Source: Acidobacteriota bacterium
GTDB lineage: Bacteria; Actinomycetota; Acidimicrobiia; Acidimicrobiales; UBA8190
Reading direction: 5' to 3'
Assembly (NCBI GenBank): GCA_028872975.1
Contig: JAGWNV010000095.1
Location: 1-8,486 of the forward strand
DNA: 8,486 nucleotides
The position numbers and the translations under genes are program-made. This document shows positions 1 through 5,296 of this stretch, one piece after another. The stretch's first letter is position 1. Every line of letters starts with the position of its first letter. The notes under the pieces are model-generated. The model ran no database searches. It was not told the DNA's origin and saw only the letters and a program-made list of their open reading frames with translations.

Positions 1-886
1 CGTTGTCGTCGAAGATCTGCGCCGCGTTCGTGCACTGGAGGTCCACGAAGGGCTCGTCGACGTAGCCGGGGCCGTTCACGGGGTCGGTGAAAGAGGCGCC
101 GTTCTCCGACATGGCGTCGTTGCGCACGAGGAGGTTCTCCGAGAAGTTCGTCGAGTCGAGCGTCGCCCCGCAGGCGGCCGTGCCCGGGGTGGTGATGGCG
201 GCGCCCGGCCCCGAGAGCTCCTGGAAGGTGTCCCCGGTGATCTGGACGTTGTTGGCGGCCCCGCCGGTGATCATCACGGCCTCGCCGGCGTCGCCGGTGG
301 TGGCCGCCGAGGGAGTGGCCTGCTCGAAGAGGTCGTTCTTCACGAGGCTCGCCACCGGGTTGGCCACGCCATCGGTGTCGAGGGCGATCCCCCCGCCGCT
401 CACGTCCACCACGTCGTCGGTGAAGGTCCATCCCGATCCGGTGCCGAGCGCCTGGACGACGCCCGACGTGCCGCTGTAGCCGGTGAGGGTGAACCCGCTC
501 AGGGTCCCGCCGGTGGCGCCGGCGCCGTAGACGATGCCGGCGCTGGCGTCGATCACCGTCTCGTTGGTGCCGTCACGACTCCGGGCGTCGACGCTGTACT
601 GGGCTCCGTCGAGGGTGACGGGCTTGTCGATGGTCAGGCTCTCGCCGTAGGTGCCGGAGCAGACGTAGATGGTGGCGCCGGCGCTCACGGCGTTGATGGC
701 GCTCTGGATGGTCGAGTACGCCGGCGAGGGGCAGTAGGTGCCGGCGACGCCCACCACGACGGCACCGGTGGGGGGCGGGATCGGGGTGCCCGCCGACGCC
801 GTCCCCGGTGCGATCACCAGGGCGGAGCCGAGCGCGCCGAGGCCGAGAACGAGCAGCGCCGCTCCCCCCTTGAGCCTCCTACCCAC
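1..886 (-). CDS. Secreted parallel beta-helix protein, N-terminal part (3' end outside window)
   Basis: Open reading frame of 295 codons from a GTG at 886-884 to the left edge, with no stop. The N-terminus is a signal peptide: a VGRRLK basic start, a Leu/Ala/Gly hydrophobic core at residues 9-25, and an Ala-Ser-Ala cleavage site near residue 32. After a Pro-rich linker comes a typical beta-helix opening at about residues 51-95: YCPSPAYSTIQSAINAV, then GATIYVCSGTYGESLTID and KPVTLDGA. Later turns are rich in Asn, Asp, Thr and Gly, for example NNVQITGDTF at 212-221. This is the pectin-lyase/NosD-like fold of secreted polysaccharide-binding or polysaccharide-cleaving proteins. No catalytic residues can be assigned, so no enzyme activity is claimed. 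Cys52 and Cys76 could form a disulfide. The start is supported by the basic n-region. An upstream in-frame start was not found, and the best purine run (AGGAGG) lies inside codons 3-4, so initiation is slightly unclear. It appears monocistronic. Confidence 0.85.
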   Translation of the reverse strand, partial: MGRRLKGGAALLVLGLGALGSALVIAPGTASAGTPIPPPTGAVVVGVAGTYCPSPAYSTIQSAINAVSAGATIYVCSGTYGESLTIDKPVTLDGAQYSVDARSRDGTNETVIDASAGIVYGAGATGGTLSGFTLTGYSGTSGVVQALGTGSGWTFTDDVVDVSGGGIALDTDGVANPVASLVKNDLFEQATPSAATTGDAGEAVMITGGAANNVQITGDTFQELSGPGAAITTPGTAACGATLDSTNFSENLLVRNDAMSENGASFTDPVNGPGYVDEPFVDLQCTNAAQIFDDN

Positions 887-1164
887 CGGCCACCGCCCCC
901 CACGTACCGTCGTGCTGTCCCCCCGTCCGGGCGCGTCACACGCACCCGGAGCCGCGACCGGCACAGGCCGGCACGCGGCCCCTACAGCTTCGGCCGCGGT
1001 GCTGACCCTTGGCCATGCTCACTTTTCACTATTTGTCCCGCCGGCACCGGATGCCCCGATCGTGTCGCCGGGCCCCTCGACACGCTCGGTGGTGTGTCAC
1101 CCACTCCCCGCCGGCAAACCCCGGGGCGCCCGACCCGGACCGGTCCGATATCCTCGCCCCGCCC
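887..1164. other. Intergenic region between beta-helix gene and tRNA-Gly
   Basis: This 278-base stretch separates the divergent beta-helix gene (minus) and tRNA-Gly (plus), so it should hold both promoters. The visible structure is an AT-rich island at 1017-1040 in an otherwise very GC-rich stretch. On the minus strand the island reads GGGACAAATAGTGAAAAGTG and contains the direct repeat AGTGAaaAGTGA. There is also a 12-bp perfect palindrome, CGGACCGGTCCG, at 1136-1147 just before the tRNA -10-like box. The open frames crossing this region are Pro/Arg-rich, lack convincing starts and run through the tRNA. I see no gene here. Confidence 0.6.
1149..1154 (+). promoter_or_regulatory. Possible -10 box of tRNA-Gly
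   Basis: TATCCT fits the actinobacterial TANNNT -10 pattern and ends 10 nt before the first base of the tRNA, a sensible spacing for a short 5' leader. No recognisable -35 box is present at the expected distance, where the sequence is GC-only. The 12-bp palindrome at 1136-1147 sits directly upstream and could affect promoter activity. Single short motif, so low confidence. Confidence 0.35.
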
Positions 1165-1235
1165 GCGGGCGTAGCTCAATGGCAGAGTCCCAGCCTTCCA
1201 AGCTGGTCATGCGGGTTCGATTCCCGTCGCCCGCT
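1165..1235 (+). tRNA. tRNA-Gly (anticodon UCC, reads GGA/GGG)
   Basis: A full 71-nt cloverleaf can be drawn. The acceptor stem is GCGGGCG/CGCCCGC with discriminator T (U73). The D stem is GCTC/GAGT with loop AATGGCA. The anticodon stem is CCAGC/GCTGG with loop CTTCCAA, giving anticodon TCC at 1197-1199. The variable loop is TCAT, and the T arm is GCGGG-TTCGATT-CCCGT with one G-T pair. The 3' CCA is not encoded (the gene is followed by CGATG), so CCA must be added after transcription. It is the only plus-strand gene. Its 3' end lies 17 nt from the stop codon of the convergent lipoprotein gene, with no T-rich terminator between them. Confidence 0.97.
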
Positions 1236-1252
1236 CGATGTGATGTCGCGAC

Positions 1253-1981
1253 TCAGGTTCCTGCCGGAGCGGGCTGGTACGTGGCCCCGGCCGGAGGCGA
1301 CAGCGCCGTGGTCACCTGCGTCGAGAACGACGTCCGGACGAAGCTGCCTCCCGGGACCTTGACGAAGGTGAGGTAGCCCTGGGAGTCGAGGCAGTACTTC
1401 ACCGGGATCCCCTGGTCCTCATAGGCGATGCACGACGACATCGCCCCCCCACGGGTCTCCGAGGTCAAGGTGACCGGGACGTTGTTCGCCACGAGGGCAC
1501 GGAAGGCGGCGGCCGCCTGGGCGGGGATGATCACGGCCAGCACCCCGGTGAGGGGCTTGGCGCCCGTGTAGCAGGTCGGAGGCGACCCGACCGTGCACAC
1601 CGTGTGCGACGGGCCGCTGGCGAAGTACGTCGCCGTCCCGGTGGAGAGCGAGCTCGACGAGCCCTCCTGGGCGTAGGTGACCATGGTCGAGTTGCTCGAC
1701 AGCTTGTAGGTCGCCTCGAAGTTGGTGCCGGCCGCGCTGGTGGCCGTGGTCAGGAGCAGATGGAGCGTGTCCAGCTCCACCTTGGGCCGCGACGTCGGAG
1801 GGGATCCCGACCGGCTCGCCGCCGTCGTGGCGCCCGACGTGACCGCCGTCGTCGGGCCGGCGCCCGCCGACGTGGTCGTGTCGTGCGAGCCCGTCGAAGC
1901 CGGACCGGACCCGCATCCCCCGGCGCACAGGACCGCGGTCACGAGCACAAGGGGCAGGGCCAGCTTCGGAGGAACAGACAC
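1253..1981 (-). CDS. Probable lipoprotein of unknown function with two Cys pairs
   Basis: 242-aa protein starting at GTG 1981. It begins with a short n-region (Lys6), a hydrophobic core at residues 7-18 (LALPLVLVTAVL), then CAGGC. Cys23 is the likely lipidated residue. The lipobox is imperfect because Cys occupies position -4, so plain signal-peptidase-I export is possible. A Ser/Thr/Gly-rich linker (about 24-66) tethers a folded domain (about 67-230) with four further cysteines, Cys129/137 and Cys184/197, which look like two close pairs. The end, YCLDSQGYLTFVKVP followed by a Ser/Thr-rich strand and PPAGA, resembles the closing strands of many actinobacterial extracytoplasmic lipoproteins. 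I do not recognise a named family. There is no ribosome-binding site, but a TAGAAT box ends exactly 7 nt upstream, which suggests a leaderless mRNA and supports this start. It has its own promoter, separated from the upstream gene by a hairpin. Confidence 0.85.
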   Translation of the reverse strand: MSVPPKLALPLVLVTAVLCAGGCGSGPASTGSHDTTTSAGAGPTTAVTSGATTAASRSGSPPTSRPKVELDTLHLLLTTATSAAGTNFEATYKLSSNSTMVTYAQEGSSSSLSTGTATYFASGPSHTVCTVGSPPTCYTGAKPLTGVLAVIIPAQAAAAFRALVANNVPVTLTSETRGGAMSSCIAYEDQGIPVKYCLDSQGYLTFVKVPGGSFVRTSFSTQVTTALSPPAGATYQPAPAGT

Positions 1982-1988
1982 CGGGACG

Positions 1989-1994
1989 ATTCTA
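1989..1994 (-). promoter_or_regulatory. -10 box of a likely leaderless promoter for the lipoprotein gene
   Basis: On the minus strand TAGAAT is followed by exactly 7 nt (CGTCCCG) and then the GTG start at 1981. This is the standard geometry of actinobacterial leaderless promoters, in which transcription starts on the first base of the start codon. There is no purine-rich ribosome-binding site in the 20 nt upstream, which fits. No clear -35 is visible about 17 nt further upstream. Confidence 0.6.
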
Positions 1995-2022
1995 CGACTG
2001 CGCCGTCACGGCCACAGCAGCC

Positions 2023-2051
2023 AGGTGGGGGCTCCCATCGAGCCCCCACCT
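2023..2051 (-). terminator. Perfect 12-bp hairpin, probable terminator of the 212-aa secreted protein gene
   Basis: AGGTGGGGGCTC (2023-2034) and GAGCCCCCACCT (2040-2051) are exact reverse complements separated by a 5-nt loop (CCATC). The hairpin begins 15 nt after the TGA stop at 2067-2069 and lies upstream of the next gene's promoter. No T tract follows on either strand, so it would be an intrinsic terminator without a U tail, as is common in high-GC actinobacteria, or an mRNA 3'-end stabiliser. The position right after a stop codon favours minus-strand use. Confidence 0.75.
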
Positions 2052-2066
2052 TGTGTCAGACCGGAC

Positions 2067-2705
2067 TCAGAGCCTGCACTGGAAGGGGAAGGTGATCGAC
2101 TGCCCGTCGATGACCGACGGGCCACTGTTGATGGTGACGGTCGCCGTCCCCGATGCCGGGAGCCCGTAGAAGTAGACGTTCACCTGGCAGGAGATGAAGA
2201 CCGCCTCGCCCGACGTGGTACACGAGACCCCCAGGGGGAGGGTGGTCGAGCACGTGGAATTCATGGTGAAGGACGGTACGTTGTGGCCCTTCACCGCCGG
2301 GAAGGACGCCACACCCTGTCCGTTCACCATCGTGACGTTGAGGGTCTTCGGGGTCTTGCAGGTGACCGCCAGCGTCGACGGGTTGATGGCGGGCCGGTTC
2401 CCCGTGGGGTTGTAGGCCGCCGTCACATTCGAACTCGGCGCCGTGGGCGACAGGCACCACAGCTCGGCGGCGTTGCGCGGGTTGTGGTTGGGATCGACCT
2501 GGCAGGCCACCGTGCTGTCGCTCGTGCAGCTGGCCAGGCTGAAGTTCTTCCCCTTGCCCAGGCCGCGCACCACGTACCGGCCGACGAACGTCGTCACCTT
2601 CGGCCCGGCCTTGCTCGTGGGCTGCGCCCCCGCCGCCTGGCCGGCCAGGCCGATGAGCCCCGCCATCGTGATCGTCGCCAGGACGCTCAATCCAAACCGC
2701 TTCAC
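2067..2705 (-). CDS. Secreted eight-cysteine protein of unknown family
   Basis: 212-aa protein with start GTG at 2705-2703. This start was chosen over an upstream in-frame start at 2966 because a purine-rich GGGGGGGA sits 7 nt before it and it opens directly into a signal peptide: VKRFG, a hydrophobic core at residues 6-22, and cleavage after AGA near residue 27. The mature part (about 185 aa) is rich in Ser, Thr, Val and Asn and has eight cysteines at 60, 68, 84, 116, 152, 162, 173 and 210, enough for four disulfides. Alternating polar/hydrophobic stretches such as TLNVTMVNGQG and GTATVTINSG suggest a beta-sandwich fold. There is no membrane anchor after the signal peptide, so it is probably released or bound to the envelope. 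I recognise no catalytic motif or named family. It is transcribed alone, with a promoter-like box upstream and a strong hairpin downstream. Confidence 0.8.
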   Translation of the reverse strand: MKRFGLSVLATITMAGLIGLAGQAAGAQPTSKAGPKVTTFVGRYVVRGLGKGKNFSLASCTSDSTVACQVDPNHNPRNAAELWCLSPTAPSSNVTAAYNPTGNRPAINPSTLAVTCKTPKTLNVTMVNGQGVASFPAVKGHNVPSFTMNSTCSTTLPLGVSCTTSGEAVFISCQVNVYFYGLPASGTATVTINSGPSVIDGQSITFPFQCRL

Positions 2706-3046
2706 CGCAAGTCCCCCCCGTCGCCCGATTGCACCTTGATCTGGCACGAATACTAAGAGGGCGACCACGCCGAAAACACCGTCAATATTGGTGGACGTTT
2801 GCTGCCGGACAGGGCCCGCCCACCGCCGGCCGGCCTCCCGCCGAATGTGCGGAGACCACGTAGAGCGCTGCCTTGACGTGGCTCTGCACCCGATCTGGCC
2901 CGCCCGGGAGGCGGAGCACGCCCCGGACTCGGCAACTCCCGGAGTCCCTCCCCACTCCCGCCCCACCCGTAACAGCCGTTGACCGCTCGACGCGCCACCA
3001 CGGCCCAGTGACCGTCAATTCTGACGAGGGGTCGTCGTCCGTCCAA
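2706..3046. other. Intergenic region upstream of the eight-cysteine protein gene
   Basis: A 341-base non-coding stretch. Next to the secreted protein gene it holds the ribosome-binding run at 2712-2719, a TAGTAT box at 2750-2755 and an AT-rich patch at 2773-2790. On the minus strand this patch contains TTGACG and the 8-bp palindrome CAATATTG. Near the other end is the duplicated hairpin unit described separately. The middle is GC-rich with only short imperfect inverted repeats, for example GGACTC...GAGTCC on the minus strand. Small open frames of 64-98 codons in both directions lack ribosome-binding sites and recognisable composition, so I do not call them genes. Confidence 0.55.
2750..2755 (-). 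promoter_or_regulatory. Possible -10 box for the eight-cysteine protein gene
   Basis: TAGTAT on the minus strand matches TANNNT and lies 44 nt before the GTG start. This would give a 5' leader of roughly 38 nt that includes the GGGGGGGA ribosome-binding site. A TTGACG at 2780-2785 looks like a -35 box, but the 24-nt spacing is too long for a standard promoter. A TGTTTT at 2773-2778 has 17-nt spacing but matches the consensus poorly. Confidence 0.35.
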
Positions 3047-3064
3047 TCATGACGAGGGGTCGTC
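3022..3064. repeat. Tandem duplication of a small hairpin spanning the stop of the YfhO-like gene
   Basis: The 15-mer TGACGAGGGGTCGTC occurs at 3022-3036 and 3050-3064, a 28-bp period. Similarity extends further on the minus strand: GACGACCCCTCGTCA is followed by TGATTGGACGG in one copy and GAATTGACGG in the other. Each copy folds into GACGA-CCCC-TCGTC, a 5-bp stem with a 4-nt loop. The upstream copy encodes the last residues of the YfhO-like protein (DDPSS) and abuts its TGA. The second copy lies just after the stop. The pair may serve as a weak terminator or may be a simple slippage duplication. Confidence 0.7.
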
Positions 3065-5296
3065 CATCGCGGTCGGTGCGCCTCGCCGACGTGGCGCCTC
3101 CCGCCGCCCGACCACCACGAGGGCGAGGATCGTGAGCGCCGCCAGCGCCCACAACCACGGGTAGCCGCCGTATCCCCGGTACGCGAAGCCGACCGTGTGC
3201 CGGCCGGGTCCGACGGCGACGCCCACGAGGGCCGGGGCCAGCATCTCGGTCGCCACCTGGCGGCCGTCCACGGTGGCGACCCACCCCGGGTCGTAGGAGG
3301 CGCTCAGCACCACCACAGCGGCCCGCTGCGCCACCACCGTGGCCGTCACGCTGCCGTCGGCCAGCTCGTCGTGGACGGCCGCCACGCGCCCGGCCGGACC
3401 CGCCGGCACGCCGCCGGGCGCGGACGGCCTCGCCGCCGGCGTGCCCGCCCACTCGACGGTGAGGTATCGGCCCTGGCCGGGGCCCGTCGAGCGGAGGTAC
3501 GGCACCGACCGTCTCCCCACGTCGGTGCGGTCGGCGGACAGCACGCCCACGGTGTCCACCACCCGGACATAGCCGTCGGCGGGGAGGACCAGGAGCCGGT
3601 AGGGCCCGGCCACGAGGACCGGTGTGGCCGCCACCGGGTCCGGTTCCCAGGACGGCAGGACGAGGTAGCGGATGCCGAAGAGGGCGTAGTCCCCCACGTT
3701 GTGCTCGTCGAAATAGAACTCGGGGTCGGTCATGAGCGACGCGGTGCGCAAGGTGTAGCCGACCTCGTCCACGTCCAGGCTCTCGAGGTACTTGAACACC
3801 GGGACCTGGCCGACGCCGAAGGTGGCCCCCCAGTTCGACGGCATGCCGGCGTAGACCCGGCCGCCCCCGTGCGCCCGGACGTAGCCGACGAGACGTCCCA
3901 TCTCCGCCACCTCGAGACGGTAGGCCCGTTGATCGGAGACGGCCCGGCGGTTCTGGCCGGCATAGGCGTCCATCTGGGCCAGCAGGGGGACGAGCGCCAC
4001 CATCGCCACGAGTGCCACCGATCCGGCCGCCGCCGGGGTCCGCCACGGGCCTGTCCCGAGGCGGGGCCAGGCCCGACGGGCCCAGGTTGCGACACCCCGG
4101 GCCACCACCACGGCGCCCAGGCCGGCGAGGAGCAGTCCGGACAGGTCCGCAGCCATCCCGAAGCGGCGGAAGAAGACGTCGCCGCCGCCGGGGACGAGGT
4201 CGGTCAACCGACCGAAGGTCGTCCGTCCGAAGGAGAGGACCAGGCCGAGCGCCCACAGGGCGAGGAGCACCCGGCCGGCGGCGTGGCGTCGCCACCGCAC
4301 CACGGCGGCCACGACGCCGACGCCCACGAGCACGGTGACGACGGGGAGGCGCCCGGCGTCGTAGAGCCGTCCGGTCACGAGCCAGGTGAGCACCTGGCGC
4401 GCCCCGTAGCCGTTCTCGAGGGGGGTGCCGGCCAGGACCTGGTTGCGCGCCGCCCACGGGGCCGAGACGAGCAGGGGCAGGATCACCCAGGCGGCGGCCA
4501 GGAAGGTCCCGCCCAGCACGAGGGCCGCCCGCCGGAGCCGGGCGGCCGGCCGGCCCGGGCCGAAGAGGCCGATGACGGCCACGCCTCCGATAGCCAGATA
4601 CCCGGTCTCGAAGTGCAGCGCCACCGTGAGCGCCGTGAAGACGACAGCCGGAACCAGGGCCCGGCGCGACGAGAGCGCCCGCCAGGTGCACGCCCAGGCG
4701 AGGGGAAGGGCCCACGAGGCACACAGCTGGGTCCACACCCCCCAGCCGATCCAGACATACGCCTTGGGCTCGTACCCCACGCCGGTGGCGCTGGCCAGGA
4801 GGGGGGCCATGACGGCGGCGGCGGCCGCTGCGGGGCGACCGAGCGAGCACAGCCGGGCCGAGAGGTAGACGACGAGGGGCCAGCCGGCCAGCAGCAGGTA
4901 CAGCGCCCAGCGGAACGCCGTGTCCCCGCCGACGCCGGTGCCGACGGCGCCGGCCAGGGTGGCGCCGAGGCCCTGGTAGTGGAGGAACTGCGGCGAGCCC
5001 AGTCCCAGATAGGGGAACCAGCTCGTGTACGGCGAGTGCCCCGCCGCCAGGCGGCCGGCGGCGAAGCGGACCATCTGCTCGTGGACGGAATTGTCGTCGA
5101 GGAAAGGCACGGCGAGGAGCGCCGGGCGCCACTGCCAGAGCCCCCAGCCGAAGGCGGCGGCCACGGCGACCCAGGCGACTCCTCGCTCGAGCCACCGACG
5201 CGCCAGCTCGAGGCCGGCGCGCCGCCGGAGAGGATCAGGCCTCGGGCGAGGCTCCGGCGGCGCCTCAGCGCCGCCGGTGGCGGCGACCGTGCCCAT
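3047..5296 (-). CDS. YfhO-like polytopic membrane protein, putative GT-C glycosyltransferase
   Basis: 749-aa membrane protein. The N-terminal part follows GT-C architecture. A first TM helix (about 40-57) is followed by an extracytoplasmic loop with FLDDNSVHEQMVRFAAG (65-81), whose Asp67/Asp68 and His72 are candidate catalytic or metal-binding residues. Many TM helices then run to about residue 440 (for example 133-148, 212-245, 258-277, 318-334, 343-356, 385-402, 423-440). The C-terminal 300 residues are largely soluble and extracytoplasmic, ending in the YfhO hallmark: YDPGWVATVDG (668-678), GVAVGPGRHTVGFAYRG (692-708), then a last TM (713-730). In Bacillus and Listeria, YfhO-type proteins transfer sugars from a lipid carrier to cell-wall polymers outside the membrane. 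The acceptor here is unknown. ATG 5296 overlaps the preceding gene by 32 bp, implying translational coupling. A weak AGG precedes it, and a slightly downstream start cannot be excluded. Confidence 0.85.
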   Translation of the reverse strand: MGTVAATGGAEAPPEPRPRPDPLRRRAGLELARRWLERGVAWVAVAAAFGWGLWQWRPALLAVPFLDDNSVHEQMVRFAAGRLAAGHSPYTSWFPYLGLGSPQFLHYQGLGATLAGAVGTGVGGDTAFRWALYLLLAGWPLVVYLSARLCSLGRPAAAAAAVMAPLLASATGVGYEPKAYVWIGWGVWTQLCASWALPLAWACTWRALSSRRALVPAVVFTALTVALHFETGYLAIGGVAVIGLFGPGRPAARLRRAALVLGGTFLAAAWVILPLLVSAPWAARNQVLAGTPLENGYGARQVLTWLVTGRLYDAGRLPVVTVLVGVGVVAAVVRWRRHAAGRVLLALWALGLVLSFGRTTFGRLTDLVPGGGDVFFRRFGMAADLSGLLLAGLGAVVVARGVATWARRAWPRLGTGPWRTPAAAGSVALVAMVALVPLLAQMDAYAGQNRRAVSDQRAYRLEVAEMGRLVGYVRAHGGGRVYAGMPSNWGATFGVGQVPVFKYLESLDVDEVGYTLRTASLMTDPEFYFDEHNVGDYALFGIRYLVLPSWEPDPVAATPVLVAGPYRLLVLPADGYVRVVDTVGVLSADRTDVGRRSVPYLRSTGPGQGRYLTVEWAGTPAARPSAPGGVPAGPAGRVAAVHDELADGSVTATVVAQRAAVVVLSASYDPGWVATVDGRQVATEMLAPALVGVAVGPGRHTVGFAYRGYGGYPWLWALAALTILALVVVGRREAPRRRGAPTAMDDPSS

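Noticed and set aside
875..880. AGGAGG as ribosome-binding site for a downstream start of the beta-helix gene
   Set aside because: No ATG, GTG or TTG follows in frame at proper spacing, and a later start would remove the basic n-region of the signal peptide.
887..1016. c-di-GMP-type riboswitch in the leader of the beta-helix gene
   Set aside because: The conserved GEMM core elements that I would expect are not visible. The leader is GC-rich with only generic pairing potential.
1165..1252. tRNA-Gly as an attachment site of an integrated element
   Set aside because: There is no integrase, no repeated tRNA 3' end elsewhere in the window, and no compositional break beside the tRNA.
738..1376. 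212-codon plus-strand open frame
   Set aside because: It runs antisense to the beta-helix gene and straight through tRNA-Gly, with Pro/Ala/Arg-rich composition.
2706..2966. N-terminal extension of the secreted eight-cysteine protein from a start at 2966
   Set aside because: The extension is Arg/Gly/Ser-rich and would bury the signal peptide at residue 88. The GTG at 2705 has a ribosome-binding site and opens directly into the signal peptide.
3015..5195. 726-codon minus-strand frame overlapping the YfhO-like gene
   Set aside because: Arg/Gly/Pro-rich out-of-frame translation of the YfhO-like coding region, with no family features.
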